Assembly (NCBI GenBank): GCA_020436025.1
Contig: JAGQYP010000010.1
Coordinates: 1-64,000, forward strand
Length of the DNA: 64,000 nucleotides
Direction: 5' to 3'
From: Crocinitomicaceae bacterium
GTDB taxonomy: Bacteria; Bacteroidota; Bacteroidia; Flavobacteriales_D; Crocinitomicaceae
Numbering within the stretch: position 1 is the stretch's first letter; every line of letters starts with the position of its first letter. The notes under the pieces are model-generated. The model did no database searches. It was not told the origin of the DNA and saw nothing but the letters and a program-made list of their open reading frames with translations. Below, in pieces: positions 10,341-21,638 of this stretch. Position numbers and translations under genes: made by a program.

Positions 10341-11123
10341 ATGGAGGAAGAAAAGAATATGTCCTTTTTGGATCATCTCGAAGAATTGAGATGGCGATTG
10401 GTGCGTTCGAGTGTAGCGATCGTTCTTTTTGCGGTTGTGATCTTTATTTTCAGAGAATGGATCATGGAAAATATATTCCTCACCTTGAAATCAACTTCAT
10501 TTCCAACCTACGCCTTATTATGTGATTGGTTTGGGATTTGTGTGAGCGAAATCAGCTTAAATGTTCAGAATATTAACATGTCGGGACAGTTTTCACTGAC
10601 CTTAATGATCAGTATTGTTGGGGGAATAGTTTGTGCATTTCCTTACATTTTTTGGGAGATGTGGGGGTTCGTTAAGCCTGGTTTGAGACAAAATGAAGCT
10701 AAAATGGTAAGCGGAATTACTTTTTTTGTGTCCCTTTTGTTCTTTTTCGGAATATTGTTTGGCTATTACATTATTGCCCCTCTTACGGTTCAGTTTTTTG
10801 GGAATTGGAAGTTATCAGAAGACATTAGTAATAATATTACGATTGCTTCATTTTTAACCACGATTGTTTCTACTGTTTTCTATACTGGCTTACTATTTCT
10901 TTTACCCGTTGTGATTTATGTTTTCTCCAAATTAGGAATCATGACACCCGCTTTTTTAAGAAAATACAGAAGACATGCCATCGTCCTTGTGTTGATTCTT
11001 GCAGCGATTATCACGCCTCCTGATTTCATAAGTCAAATTATTGTGGCCGTTCCTATTCTTATCCTTTATGAAGTTGGAATCTTGATCTCGGCAAGGGTTG
11101 AAAAAAACAGGACTAAACTGTAA
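10341..11123 (+). CDS. tatC: Sec-independent protein translocase subunit TatC
   Basis: The 260-residue polytopic core receptor of the twin-arginine translocase in the inner membrane. The N-terminal cytoplasmic motif FLDHLEELRWRL is the TatC hallmark that binds the twin-arginine signal. Six membrane segments can be read, and the PGLRQNE loop and the P-rich ITPPDFISQ segment are conserved family features. The predicted extracytoplasmic loop after the first segment is somewhat long and contains cysteines, as in other Bacteroidota. No tatA/tatB is adjacent. Confidence 0.95.
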   Translation: MEEEKNMSFLDHLEELRWRLVRSSVAIVLFAVVIFIFREWIMENIFLTLKSTSFPTYALLCDWFGICVSEISLNVQNINMSGQFSLTLMISIVGGIVCAFPYIFWEMWGFVKPGLRQNEAKMVSGITFFVSLLFFFGILFGYYIIAPLTVQFFGNWKLSEDISNNITIASFLTTIVSTVFYTGLLFLLPVVIYVFSKLGIMTPAFLRKYRRHAIVLVLILAAIITPPDFISQIIVAVPILILYEVGILISARVEKNRTKL

Positions 11124-11161
11124 TTCAAGAACCTAGTATCTAAGGAATATTTCTCTATATT

Positions 11162-11169
11162 TAGCTTTG
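11162..11169 (+). promoter_or_regulatory. Putative -7 box overlapping the DUF5686 gene start
   Basis: TAGCTTTG matches TAnnTTTG, but its last base is the first base of the GTG taken as the start codon. A weaker TATATTTA lies at 11156-11163. Either the start is slightly downstream (TTG 11172), or the transcript comes from tatC or the weaker box. Confidence 0.25.
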
Positions 11170-13637
11170 TGTTGCGCTTATTCTTTCTAACTATAATACT
11201 CATTTGGATCTCTGGATTCTGGAATCTATCTGTTGCCCAAGGAACAGTTGTAGAAGGATTTATCCGTGATGGAATCACAAAAGAAAGATTGCCCTTTGTG
11301 AATATTCAATTCAAGGGGACTTCAATCGGAACCATGTCTGATACTTCCGGGTATTATATGATCAAAACCAAAACTTCGGTAGATTCCTTGGTGTTTTCCT
11401 TTCTAGGGTATCAAACAGCTGCGATTAAAATTGAGGAAGATAAGATTAATAAAAGGGACATTTTCTTGTATTCGACGGATGAGATGCTCGAGGCTGTTGA
11501 AGTGAAGGCACCAGAAATTGACCCAGCTTATTATGTACTTGCAAGAATATTGAAGCACAAGGACGAAAATGATCCAAAGCGTTTGGAATATTATCAGTAT
11601 GAGTTGTACAATAAGATTCAGATGGATCTTACTAATTTGACTGAAAAGTTTCAAAATCGTGGCCTGGTCAAGAAGTTAGATATGGATCATTATGTCGATT
11701 CAACACAAAATGGGTATATACTTCCGATCATGTTGACAGAAACCTTATCTGAATACTATTTCAAAAAAAATCCGAGACAAAAAAAGGAAGTGATCAAAGC
11801 CAGTAGAGTTACAGGTGTAGACAATCTTCAGGTGGGTCAGTTTTTGGGGGATATGTATTTTGATGTGAACGTCTACGACAATTATCTCAAATTATTTAAT
11901 AAAGATTTTATTTCTCCCATCGCCAATTTTGGAAAGGCGCATTATCGCTATTACATGATTGATACGGTTGAAGTTAAAAATCGCAATTGTTTCCGAATCA
12001 AGTTTTTTCCAAAACACAAAGGGGAGCCTGTTTTTATTGGAGATATGTTTATTGATACCATTGATTATGCGGTAGTTAGAATTGAATCAGCTTTATCTCC
12101 GGATATTAATATTAATTATATCAATGATATTTGGGTGATACAGGAATATGAGAAGATCGATTCAATGGCATGGATGCTTACCCGAGAAGAGGTAAAGGCA
12201 AAATTCAACATTGTTCGAAAATCAAAATTATTTGGATTTCAAGGATTTAAAACGACGACAAGAAGTGATTTTAAATTTGTTGATGAAAATCCGTCTAACT
12301 TCATGACTCTGCCCGATGAAGTTATTTTGAACCCTGATGCTAGTGATAAAGGAAATGAGTATTGGGATAAAAACCGCCATGTTGAATTAAGCGATAAGGA
12401 TGAGGGAATCATTCAAATGACAGATTCTCTTGAAAACAATAAAACCTATAAATTTCTAAAAGCTTTAGGGACGGCTGTTTACTCGGGCTATTGGCCTGTC
12501 GGACCTATTGAAATTGGACATTTTCATCGTTTTGTAAGTTTTAACCAAATCGAAGGGTGGAGATTTGAAGGATCTTTGAGGACATCCAACAAGTTCAGTA
12601 AGACATTTGAAATTTCAACTTATCTCGCATATGGTCTGAATGATCAAAAATTCAAATTTGGAGTCGGTGCTCGATGGAAATTATCTCAAAAGAAACGCTC
12701 CATGCTTGCGGCCTATTTTAGGAGTGATATTGAGCAATTGGGTCAGTCGCCGGATTCAAAAGCATTGGGGTCTACATTGGGGACCTTACTTCGAACCGGA
12801 CCTCTGACAAAACTTACTTATGTCAACAAAGTTGGATTGACCTTTGAGAGAGATTGGTTTGATGGATTCATCACTTTTAATGGTTTTGAATGGAAGGAAT
12901 ATATTCCAACTGGAGCTTCGGATTACAAGAAAGTTGATTTACATGGAAACATTGTAGATGTTGAGAAAATTCAAACTACCGAACTCTTTTTTCAACTAAG
13001 GTATGGTCAGGGTGAAAGATTTATCAGTGGTCAGTTCGATCGACTTTCCCTTGGTTCTAAAAAGCCAATTATTAGTATGAAATATACTTTATCAGCTAAA
13101 GGTTTTTTAGGATCTGATTTTACCTATCACAAATTTGAAATTGATCTGGATCACAGACCTAAAATTGGAATTCTGGGAAGGTTAAGGTACAATATTTATG
13201 CGGGTTATATTTTAGGAGATATTCCTTATCCATTTCAAAAAGTTCATGAGGGAAATCAGTCTGTGTATTCACAGATTACGGCTTTCAATAACATGAATTT
13301 TTTCGAATTTGTGAGTAATCGGTATGTTGGATTCAATTTCGAGCATCATTTGATGGGGTTGATTTGGGATAGAATTCCAGGATTAAGAAAAGCGAAATTG
13401 AGAACGGTGTGGGCGTTTAAGATGGTGTATGGTAGTTTGAAGAAGCCAGACCCAAGAATAATGCTCCTTCCAAACAATATTTATACTTTAGAAAAGTTAC
13501 CTTACATGGAGATCAGTGTGGGAATTGAGAATATCCTTAATTTTGTCCGCGTTGATTTCGTTTGGAGATTAACGCATTTGGACAAACCAGGTGCAGTTCC
13601 ATTTGGAGTAAGATTCAGATTCCAGGTGGATTTTTAA
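11169..13637 (+). CDS. DUF5686 family outer-membrane protein with carboxypeptidase-like regulatory domain
   Basis: An 822-residue envelope protein. A signal peptide (residues 1-24) precedes a carboxypeptidase-D regulatory-like beta sandwich (about 25-105, with [14 protein letters not shown]). Next is the long DUF5686 region, which ends as a predicted beta barrel (last residues VRFRFQVDF, aromatic C-terminus). In Bacteroidota such proteins are outer-membrane proteins of unknown role. The start is GTG 11169 or TTG 11172; no ATG precedes the signal peptide. lptB begins five bases after the stop, suggesting co-transcription and a link to envelope biogenesis. Confidence 0.85.
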   Translation: MLRLFFLTIILIWISGFWNLSVAQGTVVEGFIRDGITKERLPFVNIQFKGTSIGTMSDTSGYYMIKTKTSVDSLVFSFLGYQTAAIKIEEDKINKRDIFLYSTDEMLEAVEVKAPEIDPAYYVLARILKHKDENDPKRLEYYQYELYNKIQMDLTNLTEKFQNRGLVKKLDMDHYVDSTQNGYILPIMLTETLSEYYFKKNPRQKKEVIKASRVTGVDNLQVGQFLGDMYFDVNVYDNYLKLFNKDFISPIANFGKAHYRYYMIDTVEVKNRNCFRIKFFPKHKGEPVFIGDMFIDTIDYAVVRIESALSPDININYINDIWVIQEYEKIDSMAWMLTREEVKAKFNIVRKSKLFGFQGFKTTTRSDFKFVDENPSNFMTLPDEVILNPDASDKGNEYWDKNRHVELSDKDEGIIQMTDSLENNKTYKFLKALGTAVYSGYWPVGPIEIGHFHRFVSFNQIEGWRFEGSLRTSNKFSKTFEISTYLAYGLNDQKFKFGVGARWKLSQKKRSMLAAYFRSDIEQLGQSPDSKALGSTLGTLLRTGPLTKLTYVNKVGLTFERDWFDGFITFNGFEWKEYIPTGASDYKKVDLHGNIVDVEKIQTTELFFQLRYGQGERFISGQFDRLSLGSKKPIISMKYTLSAKGFLGSDFTYHKFEIDLDHRPKIGILGRLRYNIYAGYILGDIPYPFQKVHEGNQSVYSQITAFNNMNFFEFVSNRYVGFNFEHHLMGLIWDRIPGLRKAKLRTVWAFKMVYGSLKKPDPRIMLLPNNIYTLEKLPYMEISVGIENILNFVRVDFVWRLTHLDKPGAVPFGVRFRFQVDF

Positions 13638-13642
13638 GAAAT

Positions 13643-14407
13643 ATGGAGTTAAGAACAGAAGATATCAAAAAAACCTATTCAGGGCGTCCGGTTGTAAAAG
13701 GGGTTTCTGTATCGGTGAAACAAGGTGAAATTGTTGGTTTATTGGGGCCGAATGGAGCAGGGAAAACAACATCTTTTTACATGATTGTAGGCTTAGTGAA
13801 ACCCGATTCAGGAAAAGTCTTTTTAGATGATAAAGAGATTACCAAAACACCGATGTACAAGAGATCTCAACTTGGAATAGGCTATTTGCCACAAGAAGTT
13901 TCGGTTTTCAGAAAATTAAGTGTGGAAGACAACATCATGTCGATTTTGGAGATGACTAAACTCAACAAAAAAGAGCGCAGGGAGAAACTTGAGATGTTGT
14001 TGGAAGAGTTCAGTTTGACTCATGTTAGAAAAAACTTAGGTAACCGATTGAGTGGAGGGGAGAAGAGAAGGACTGAAATTGCCAGAGCATTGGCCACGGA
14101 TCCTAAATTTGTGTTATTGGACGAACCATTCGCAGGGGTAGACCCAATTGCCGTGGAAGATATTCAGTCTATTGTTGCTCAATTGAAAGAAAGAAATATC
14201 GGAATCTTAATCACCGATCACAATGTTCAAGAAACACTTTCCATCACAGATAGATCTTATTTGCTTTTTGAAGGGAGTATTTTGAAATCAGGTACTTCTG
14301 AGGAATTGGCTGCGGATGAAACAGTAAGAAAAGTGTATTTGGGTCAGCATTTTGAGCTAAGAAGAAAAAACATAGTTCCTCGAAAATCAGAAAATTCGGC
14401 AGGTTAA
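13643..14407 (+). CDS. lptB: LPS export ABC transporter ATP-binding protein LptB
   Basis: A 254-residue ABC ATPase that powers lipopolysaccharide extraction by LptFG and delivery along LptAC. Walker A is GPNGAGKTT (about residues 36-44), the signature is [15 protein letters not shown], and Walker B is [13 protein letters not shown]; the H-loop [10 protein letters not shown] is characteristic of LptB. ATG 13643 is chosen; an in-frame upstream start at 13562 would run inside the preceding gene. The 3' end overlaps the convergent phosphatase gene by 21 bp. No lptFG or lptA is adjacent. Confidence 0.93.
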   Translation: MELRTEDIKKTYSGRPVVKGVSVSVKQGEIVGLLGPNGAGKTTSFYMIVGLVKPDSGKVFLDDKEITKTPMYKRSQLGIGYLPQEVSVFRKLSVEDNIMSILEMTKLNKKERREKLEMLLEEFSLTHVRKNLGNRLSGGEKRRTEIARALATDPKFVLLDEPFAGVDPIAVEDIQSIVAQLKERNIGILITDHNVQETLSITDRSYLLFEGSILKSGTSEELAADETVRKVYLGQHFELRRKNIVPRKSENSAG

Positions 14408-15622
14408 GATCGCCGTGTCGTCGATGAAGTCATTTTTCCCTTTCCATTCCTCTAGTTTAGAAAATAGGATGTTGTTCAAATCTTCCATTTTTAAGGGATA
14501 GAAGTTTTTGATGATCTTCAGTAAATTATCAGTTTCAAAAGGAATTCCCTCCTTGTTTTCTAATTCGACCACTCCATCTGTGTAAAGTACAATGGTTGTA
14601 TTTGGATGAATATCAATTTCTTCTGATTCCAAGAAAGGTAATTCATCTAGCATGCCGAGTCCGGGGCAACCTGCTGCTAATTCTCTTGTTTTGTTTCCAG
14701 AAACCAATAATGGGTAATTATGGCCTGCATTGATATATTTCAGTTTTCTTGTTTTTGCGTTGTATTTAGCAATGAAGAAAGTGATGAATTTATCTCCGTT
14801 GGAAGCATTGATCACTTTGTCATTCAACTCTTTGATTAAATCTTCCAGATCAAAATTCTGATAATGAAACAAGGTTCGAATGGTCGCTTGGAAATTGGCC
14901 ATGAGCATGGCTGCTGAGATTCCTTTACCGGAAACGTCGGCAATACAAATCATGAATTCATTTTCGTTGATTTGAATAAAATCATAATAATCTCCTCCGA
15001 TCTCATGACGAGGCAAGAATTTGGCTGAGACATCTAGCTTTTGATTGGAAGGGAGTTGGGCCGGGAAAAGTTGTTTTTGGAGTTCCACAGCAATTTCCAA
15101 ATCCTTTTTCAATCTTTCCTGCATGATGGTCGCATTGGCCATTCTCTTGTTTTCAATCGCTACAATAATAATGTTAGTCAGCGTTTGAATGAAAGACATG
15201 TTTTTGATGATCCCACCCATTTTTTCTCTGTCCTGCAGTAAGCCACCAATAAGCAAGAAAGCCAAGGGTTTGCTTTTATGAAAAACGGGAACGATCACAT
15301 CAAACTGATTTAGAGAAGATTTGTGTGAAGACTCAATAACTGTAACGTCCTTGAATCGCAATAAATCCTTTTCAACAGAAATATCCTTGATCTTTCCTTT
15401 AATTCCAATTTTGAGGAAAATATTCCATTCGTCTTCTTCTTTAGAAAACAAAATGAATTTATCCAAACCAAGTTGTTCTCGAAGTACGAATTCAAAAATC
15501 TTGGTTAAATGATTAATAGGTTGATTGGTATTGATAGACTTGGTAATCTCCAATAAGGAATGCAGCTTAAAGTCTTTAAGCTTGATTTTTTCTTCCAAAT
15601 TTTTGACTACGTCTTCCTGCAT
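14387..15622 (-). CDS. GAF-domain PP2C (SpoIIE/RsbU-type) serine phosphatase
   Basis: A 411-residue soluble signalling phosphatase. Residues ~15-170 look like a GAF sensor region. A coiled linker ([22 protein letters not shown]) leads into a PP2C domain with the metal-binding pieces GGDYYD, ADVSGKG, YTDGVVE and the final DDTAIL. RsbU-type enzymes dephosphorylate anti-sigma-factor antagonists; no partner anti-sigma or STAS protein is nearby, so the target is unknown. It begins one base after the lpxD stop, so the two are probably one transcript. A second PP2C phosphatase is encoded at 39058-41706. Confidence 0.87.
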   Translation of the reverse strand: MQEDVVKNLEEKIKLKDFKLHSLLEITKSINTNQPINHLTKIFEFVLREQLGLDKFILFSKEEDEWNIFLKIGIKGKIKDISVEKDLLRFKDVTVIESSHKSSLNQFDVIVPVFHKSKPLAFLLIGGLLQDREKMGGIIKNMSFIQTLTNIIIVAIENKRMANATIMQERLKKDLEIAVELQKQLFPAQLPSNQKLDVSAKFLPRHEIGGDYYDFIQINENEFMICIADVSGKGISAAMLMANFQATIRTLFHYQNFDLEDLIKELNDKVINASNGDKFITFFIAKYNAKTRKLKYINAGHNYPLLVSGNKTRELAAGCPGLGMLDELPFLESEEIDIHPNTTIVLYTDGVVELENKEGIPFETDNLLKIIKNFYPLKMEDLNNILFSKLEEWKGKNDFIDDTAILTCRIF

Positions 15623-15623
15623 T

Positions 15624-16544
15624 TTATAACTTTTCTAACATCGTAGGTAGTTTCTTTAGAGCCGCCACTTCTCTCATTTTTAAACGTGCATCAATGGCTG
15701 GTGCTCCCCAATACACTCGTCCACCTTCAAGATCCTTATTTGTACCAGACTGGGCTAAAAGTGTAGCTCCAGCTCCAATTCTCACATCACTTGCAATTCC
15801 TACCTGACCCCAAAGTGTCACGTGATCCTCAATATTCACACAACCTGCGATACCAACATGAGCAGCGAAGAGACAATGTTTTCCAATAACTGTATCATGA
15901 CCGATATGGACGTGATTATCAATTTTGGTTCCTTCACCTATAATCGTATCTCCTGAAACTCCACAATCGATGGTAGTAGCGGCGCCAATTTCTACGCGGT
16001 CTTCAATAATGGTTCTACCGCAGGTTTCCAATCGGGTAAATCCTTCTGGTTTTTTCTTATAATAAAAGGCATCGTGACCTAATACGGCGTTGGGGCCGAT
16101 AACCACATCGTTACCGATAATTGTATTATCGCAAATGACTACACCTGCACAGATTTTTGTGTTCGCCCCAATTTGAACATTGTTGCCGATGGATACATTT
16201 GGGAAAATATTTGCCGTTGGATCAATTTTACCTTGGGGTTCTTTGCTCCAGTTTTCACGGCTTCTATTCGCTTTAATTATTTTATTGAAATCATCAAAAG
16301 GAGTAGGGCTAAGAATAATGGCTTTTCCTTTAGGATAATCTACTTTTTCTGTAATGATAATCGTAGTTGCAGCAGAATTCAATGCTTTACCGAAATATTT
16401 TGGATGGTCTACAAAAACCAGATCACCAGTTTCAACTTTATGTATTTCATTGATTCCAGAAACCAGATGATCTTCCGGACCTTCAAATTCTCTTCCCAGA
16501 AAGGAGGCCAGCTCTTTTAATGTAAATGGTTTTTCAAATTTCAT
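15624..16544 (-). CDS. lpxD: UDP-3-O-acylglucosamine N-acyltransferase (LpxD-like)
   Basis: A 306-residue left-handed beta-helix acyltransferase. The N-terminal ~100 residues form the LpxD uridine-binding domain. They are followed by many hexapeptide repeats ([47 protein letters not shown]) and a helical C-terminus. The histidine in [10 protein letters not shown] aligns with the usual catalytic region. LpxD adds the second acyl chain in lipid A synthesis at the inner membrane. At 306 residues it is a little shorter than typical LpxD (~340), and Bacteroidota often encode more than one LpxD-like protein, so it could be the accessory paralogue. Confidence 0.82.
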   Translation of the reverse strand: MKFEKPFTLKELASFLGREFEGPEDHLVSGINEIHKVETGDLVFVDHPKYFGKALNSAATTIIITEKVDYPKGKAIILSPTPFDDFNKIIKANRSRENWSKEPQGKIDPTANIFPNVSIGNNVQIGANTKICAGVVICDNTIIGNDVVIGPNAVLGHDAFYYKKKPEGFTRLETCGRTIIEDRVEIGAATTIDCGVSGDTIIGEGTKIDNHVHIGHDTVIGKHCLFAAHVGIAGCVNIEDHVTLWGQVGIASDVRIGAGATLLAQSGTNKDLEGGRVYWGAPAIDARLKMREVAALKKLPTMLEKL

Positions 16545-16662
16545 TTAAGAATATTATTACCCATCCTAAAATTAGCGGTTTGAAAGACGCAATAAATGCT
16601 GCATTCCCATGAATTATCAAACGTGAATTGTTTATTAGAACTTAAGAGAGAGGAGAGTTCGG

Positions 16663-17970
16663 TCAATTGGAAATCACTTTTTGTTTCAATAATCGGTTTT
16701 TATAGAAATCATTTGGGTCTCGATGCAGATAGTAAATGAACCCATTTTTGATTTTAAGATTTTCGGGATAAGCGTTTTCTTCCAGAATGATTCCATTTTC
16801 TAATTTACCCGTTTGAGTATTGATGGAATGGGCCGTGTAAAGCCCTTTATTCTTGAAAAAGGTGACAAAAATTTGGTTGTTTTTATCGAAGAGAATCAGA
16901 TCGACCCATTTTCTGGATTCGTGGTAGGTAATGGGTATTTCATTTTTTGAATTCAGATATCGAATACGGTTATTGGTATGGTCAAAAAGGATAAGAGCAT
17001 CATGGAAATTGAAAATTGGAGAATACAGGGGTTGAGATAGGATTTTATCATAAAAAACGATCATTTGATTCAGTTTAGGCGATTCATTTAGTTTTTTTAC
17101 GTCTCCATCCCAAATGCCTCCATAAATCACGTTGTCTCCATAGCTTACAGATGCATTGTAAAGGGCGATGATTTCAATATAATATTGTGCAGCGACTTTC
17201 CATCCATCCAAGTCTACTATTTCCAGTTTTTCAGGCTCTTTGGCGGTGTCTTTTGGAAACAAAGTATATTGAATGGATTTTCCGTGTTCACCGTTCTCTT
17301 TGAAGACATAATACGTATTATTTTGAGTAAGGCAAGGAGCAATTAATTTGTCGTAATCCGTTTTTGAAAATTGATCTACCAAATAGAAATACTGATCCTG
17401 AAAAGCCATTTGATAAACCGAATCCTTTCCTCGGATTTGAATATTCCCAAAGCAATCCAACTCCAATGATTTGGGTCGGAAAGATAGTTTTTGTCTTAGG
17501 CCATTTGAAGCGAATTCACTCTTAATCTCTATAAAGTAACCAAGATCTGTACTTTCTTGGATCAATAATAAGCTATCACCTAAAAATTCAAAATCCAATA
17601 TATTTAGATTGTCTTCTGAGATGACTTTTTTCACTGGAGATGCAGTGACCTCGACCCCGGTGATTTCCTCTGTTTTGGCTTCAAGTATGAAATCCAATTT
17701 GTAATCTTGTGTGAGTTTGGATTTAGGTATTTCGATCACTTTTGTGTGGTACCCGATATAGCTAATTCTCAGTTTAAGATCTTCTTTTTTTAGTTCCAGA
17801 AAATAGTGACCATTTTCATTGCTCGGAGCTCCTTTTTCTTGATTGATTTCATAAACATTTGCACCTGAAAGAAATTCCCCTTTTTCATTTTTCACACTAC
17901 CATAAATCGTGACTTGACTATGCAAGAAATGGTTTAGAAAGAGAAGTATGAGGAAAAGAAGTGTTCGCAT
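16663..17970 (-). CDS. Secreted protein with carboxypeptidase-like regulatory domain and propeller-like region
   Basis: A 435-residue exported protein. A signal peptide (1-18) is followed by a carboxypeptidase-D regulatory-like domain (about 20-105; GSVKNEKGEFLSGANVYE, then NENGHYFLEL). The remaining ~320 residues hold repeated aromatic-rich strands resembling a six-bladed beta propeller. No sorting signal or catalytic motif is recognised, so its function is unknown. A weak -7 box (TACCTTTA on the minus strand, 17984-17991) lies 13 bases upstream. A 7-bp tandem array starts 20 bases further upstream, where a -33 element would be expected. Confidence 0.65.
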   Translation of the reverse strand: MRTLLFLILLFLNHFLHSQVTIYGSVKNEKGEFLSGANVYEINQEKGAPSNENGHYFLELKKEDLKLRISYIGYHTKVIEIPKSKLTQDYKLDFILEAKTEEITGVEVTASPVKKVISEDNLNILDFEFLGDSLLLIQESTDLGYFIEIKSEFASNGLRQKLSFRPKSLELDCFGNIQIRGKDSVYQMAFQDQYFYLVDQFSKTDYDKLIAPCLTQNNTYYVFKENGEHGKSIQYTLFPKDTAKEPEKLEIVDLDGWKVAAQYYIEIIALYNASVSYGDNVIYGGIWDGDVKKLNESPKLNQMIVFYDKILSQPLYSPIFNFHDALILFDHTNNRIRYLNSKNEIPITYHESRKWVDLILFDKNNQIFVTFFKNKGLYTAHSINTQTGKLENGIILEENAYPENLKIKNGFIYYLHRDPNDFYKNRLLKQKVISN

Positions 17971-18008
17971 ATTTTATAGATGCTAAAGGTAGGGGATTTG
18001 CATAATTT

Positions 18009-18073
<65 letters not shown>

Positions 18074-18099
18074 CGCTGCCCTGAGTGAGAGCCGAAGGG
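18074..18099. repeat. REP-like imperfect palindrome between heptamer copies
   Basis: Twenty-six bases starting CGCTGCCCTGAG and ending CCGAAGGG split the heptamer array. The CCCTGAG...CGAAGGG arrangement resembles a dispersed intergenic repeat seen in many bacteria. The terminal CCCT/AGGG arms can pair, but the rest of the stem is imperfect. Confidence 0.5.
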
Positions 18100-18120
18100 T
18101 TCTAAGTGGAAATTTAGATC

Positions 18121-20559
18121 TTACTTTTTTGTGGCGATTTTGAATTCTAGTGTGACATAGGTGTAAATTCCATCGGAGGGGATGATTCCTGGGCCGGGGT
18201 AGCTTGTGGCTCTTCTTGTGAAATATTGATTGTTGGTGAGGTTATTGACTCCTGCTTCGATGGCAAACCATTTTTTAAATCGGTAGGAAGTTGAAAAATC
18301 GATTACGTAATAAGCTGGAATAATTCCATAAACTGCTGTTGGGGTGTATTCGGAGTTTGTTGCATCTGTGTATTGACTCGCAACATAGTTGAATTGAGTT
18401 GAAACCGTGAATCGATCGTATTTGAATTTGATTCCTGCTCGGATGGTATATTCAGGTACATTTTCAATTCTGTTTCCATTGAAAGCACTAACATCTGAGG
18501 AGGAATATTTCGCGTCGATGTAAGAAAAATTCGTGAATAAAGATAAACCAGATTTCCCTTCAGGTTTGAAGCATTTAAGGAAGTCGAATTCGGCAAAAAG
18601 TTCCATTCCAATGTTTCGGGCGTCTGAGATATTTGTTCTGATTTTATACAATTGATTGTCTACTACCTTTTCACCAATCTTATCATTGTATTGCAAATAA
18701 AAAACACTGAAATCGTAATAGAAACATTTGTTAACGATACCTCTTATTCCAATATCGGCATTGAATCCTTTTTCGTCTCTGATTTCTGGATCCACTTGAA
18801 TATTTTCATTGATGATTCGAATGTCAGAAAAATTGATGGCTCGGTAATTTTGAGAAATGTTGGCGTATAAGTTTAGTTTTCCATTTATTTTCTCCCCTTT
18901 CGGTTTGTAACTGAATCCAAGACCCATTAAAAAAACGGGTCTACTTTTCCTTAAAGTATCCGTGTTGGTTTGCACATTTAAAATTTCGCCAGTTAAAGGG
19001 TGTTTGGTGTATTGTTTCCAATAACCTTCTGAGGAAGTCGTAATGTATTCAAATCGTATTCCAGGTGTGATGGAAATTTCCTTTGTAATGAAAAAGATGT
19101 TTTCAGCAAATGCAGCATAGTTTTGAGATGGAAAATTGTAGTCCGAACCAGCTAAATCCGCATCTCCATTGATGAATTCGAAATCGGGTCCGTCTTGATC
19201 GTTTGCCAGACCTTGTCGGTTGTTGGTGTGACCCACATAAGCACGAGCACCAAACAAAAAGGCACCATAATTTTTCCCAAGTTTGTATTTGTGAAGAATT
19301 CGAGCTTCCACACCAATATTCCTGAATTTTCCTTGAATAAGATCTCTTTCAGTACCTAAATCAGGTCGATCGATTCTTCCCAACCATCCCAAAGCAGATC
19401 GAGAAGATATGTTGGAAAAAGCTCGAATGTTCAGTTTGGTAGAATTAGAAAAAGCCCAGTCAAAATTAAGCGCGATGAGGTTCCAATTTACTTTAAACCA
19501 GTTTCTATTTCTGTTGGATTGTCTTGGATCCGAATTAAATTGAGCGTCAGTTAAACCACCTGCTTGACGTGCCAAATAATTCATGAAAGTATATTCCACT
19601 CCCAAGCTAATTTTCTCAGTAAATCGGTAGTTCAACTGAGTGAAAAACTGATGTTGGTCAAAGTTCGAATTGGCTCGGTAGCCATCTGCCATTTTATATT
19701 GGTAATAAGTGTTGTAACTAAAATTTTTAACCGTTCCTGCAATCCGATTAAAGGTTCCGAAATACCCGTACATTCCTCCTGTGTTTCGAGTGGTAAATTC
19801 AAGGAAATTTTTTGGTGGAGATTTGATTCTGAAATTGAGCAAACCACCAAATTGAGAACCGTATTGCAAAGAAGCAGCTCCACGAATAATTTCGATGGCG
19901 TCTAAGGCTTCGGTTGGAGGGGAATAATAGGATTCCGGATAGCCCAGGGCATCTGCAGAAATATCGTAACCATTTTGTCTGGTATTGAAATTTGCAGTTC
20001 GGTTCGGACTCAATCCTCGACCTCCGATTCCAAGCTGAATTCCGTAAGAATCGCTTTCCCATATATTCAGACCTGGCACCTTGGCGTATAGTTCTCTGGC
20101 AGTTCCAGATGACTTATTCCCACTTAGATGTTCTAGCATTAGAATTTCATGTTTTTTTCCGTCGTAAATTACGGTTCCTTTGATGGGTGGAGCATAGCCA
20201 ATACCAAATTCTTCCTCCATGTTTTTGGCAATTACTTCGATGGTGGAATCCAATTGTACACCGAACTCTTCCAAATCAAAATTGAATTCTTTTTTTCCTT
20301 TTTCTTTGATTTCGATTTGGGTTGAAATGGCATTAAAACCGTAAGCCTGGATTTTTAAAGAGTGCATTCCAAGACTCACATTTTGAAAGGAATAAGCTCC
20401 TTTGTTATCCGTCTGGGTTTTTTGATCATCTAAAGCAACAAAAGCTCCTGGGATGGGTTCACCCTCGGAGCTTTTGATTTTACCCTGGATTTCGAACTGT
20501 TGACAAAAACTTGTCAGTCCGACAAACAAAAATAATATGTGCAAATAGATCCGTATCAA
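18121..20559 (-). CDS. TonB-dependent receptor, probable iron/siderophore uptake
   Basis: An 812-residue outer-membrane receptor. A signal peptide (1-20) precedes a carboxypeptidase-D regulatory-like domain (about 22-110). A plug domain follows (about 135-245, including EALDAIEIIRGAASLQYG, the conserved plug end), then a ~560-residue 22-strand barrel ending in an alternating hydrophobic strand (YTYVTLEFKI). Its barrel resembles FecA/FhuA-like siderophore receptors. The first codon appears to be TTG 20559, overlapping the imelysin stop (TTGA), which implies translational coupling. It is the last gene of a three-gene operon with two surface lipoproteins; iron is the probable cargo by context. 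Confidence 0.9.
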   Translation of the reverse strand: MIRIYLHILFLFVGLTSFCQQFEIQGKIKSSEGEPIPGAFVALDDQKTQTDNKGAYSFQNVSLGMHSLKIQAYGFNAISTQIEIKEKGKKEFNFDLEEFGVQLDSTIEVIAKNMEEEFGIGYAPPIKGTVIYDGKKHEILMLEHLSGNKSSGTARELYAKVPGLNIWESDSYGIQLGIGGRGLSPNRTANFNTRQNGYDISADALGYPESYYSPPTEALDAIEIIRGAASLQYGSQFGGLLNFRIKSPPKNFLEFTTRNTGGMYGYFGTFNRIAGTVKNFSYNTYYQYKMADGYRANSNFDQHQFFTQLNYRFTEKISLGVEYTFMNYLARQAGGLTDAQFNSDPRQSNRNRNWFKVNWNLIALNFDWAFSNSTKLNIRAFSNISSRSALGWLGRIDRPDLGTERDLIQGKFRNIGVEARILHKYKLGKNYGAFLFGARAYVGHTNNRQGLANDQDGPDFEFINGDADLAGSDYNFPSQNYAAFAENIFFITKEISITPGIRFEYITTSSEGYWKQYTKHPLTGEILNVQTNTDTLRKSRPVFLMGLGFSYKPKGEKINGKLNLYANISQNYRAINFSDIRIINENIQVDPEIRDEKGFNADIGIRGIVNKCFYYDFSVFYLQYNDKIGEKVVDNQLYKIRTNISDARNIGMELFAEFDFLKCFKPEGKSGLSLFTNFSYIDAKYSSSDVSAFNGNRIENVPEYTIRAGIKFKYDRFTVSTQFNYVASQYTDATNSEYTPTAVYGIIPAYYVIDFSTSYRFKKWFAIEAGVNNLTNNQYFTRRATSYPGPGIIPSDGIYTYVTLEFKIATKK

Positions 20560-21635
20560 TCTCCGTCGTTACTATCAAATTCGATCAATAAACCTAGGGC
20601 AGAGGACATATCCGTTTTCATGTACAAAACTTGAGTTCTGATAGAAAAATACAGATTGTCAATTTGAGAATAATTTGTGCTTAATGCATTCGAAAGTGGG
20701 TCTGGAAGACTCATCATCTCAGTTTCAAGATTTGCAAACTGGTTTTTAATAACTAAAGATAGATCTTCGGCGCCTCTTTTGGCTCCAACAAAATCCAAAT
20801 AATCATCAAAACCAACTCCGTCGTTTCCGTCTAGATCGCGCCCTAGAAAAACATCTTCAATGGAAGTCATGTTTTCTCTTGCTAAATGGTTCGATATCCC
20901 AGAGTACAAAGCTTCAACATAAGTAGGTCTTGCCACGTCCAAAATATCTTTTCCAAGAGGTATACCATACTTAGCATTTTTGATCAATTCAAGGTCGAAG
21001 ATCAGTGCATTGTATAAATTATTGGTCGAACTCCCACTTGCAGAACCTGTTGATGCTACAAAAGAATTTCTGTAAGAAGTGGTCCATTGCGTAAGTACCA
21101 AATTTACATCCGTTGCCATTTTCTCAACTACATCTGCAAGATATTGTCTGAAGTTAGCAGATGTAGCAATTCGGTTCAAAATATCCGCATCAGAATCAGC
21201 ATAAAGAAGGTAATCTAAAGCAGGAAAACCAATCGCTTGAATATTCCCCAAACTCCCTAAAGTATAAGATCCATTTGAAATATTAGATTCAATCAAAGAG
21301 GTATCCGTAGGAAAAGTATTCATCGAAGATCGCAAAGCATAATCTGAGGCAGGACCAATCTCAAATACCTTGCAATATTGCCATTGAGAATAGGATTGAT
21401 ACCAATAGAATTTCACTGAATCCAGCCAAGTTTGAGTCATGTTGGCATTCAAAGAATCCAAAGAAGCTTTCAGTTGATTAAGATCAGTGGCCATGGCTTC
21501 ATAATTGGGAATGATGATGTTATCCGCAATATTGGTTAGCATGGGAACTCGATCGTAATCCTGTACATCTTTATTGTTCTCTTTACAAGAAAACAGGAAT
21601 AAAGCAATAAGAATAGTTGAGATTAGTTTATTCAT
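20556..21635 (-). CDS. Imelysin (M75 / IrpA-like) lipoprotein
   Basis: A 359-residue lipoprotein; the lipobox LFSC puts the lipidated cysteine at residue 17. The all-helical imelysin fold is suggested by segments such as VKFYWYQSYSQWQYCKVFEIGPASDYALR and by the C-terminal VLYMKTDMSSALGLLIEFDSNDGD region. Imelysins are iron-regulated envelope proteins thought to bind iron or siderophore. The canonical GxHxxE motif is not seen; the equivalent position reads GFPALDY, a substitution found in IrpA-like members. Operon position between a DUF4856 lipoprotein and a TonB receptor supports an accessory role in iron capture. Confidence 0.85.
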   Translation of the reverse strand: MNKLISTILIALFLFSCKENNKDVQDYDRVPMLTNIADNIIIPNYEAMATDLNQLKASLDSLNANMTQTWLDSVKFYWYQSYSQWQYCKVFEIGPASDYALRSSMNTFPTDTSLIESNISNGSYTLGSLGNIQAIGFPALDYLLYADSDADILNRIATSANFRQYLADVVEKMATDVNLVLTQWTTSYRNSFVASTGSASGSSTNNLYNALIFDLELIKNAKYGIPLGKDILDVARPTYVEALYSGISNHLARENMTSIEDVFLGRDLDGNDGVGFDDYLDFVGAKRGAEDLSLVIKNQFANLETEMMSLPDPLSNALSTNYSQIDNLYFSIRTQVLYMKTDMSSALGLLIEFDSNDGD

Positions 21636-21638
21636 TTT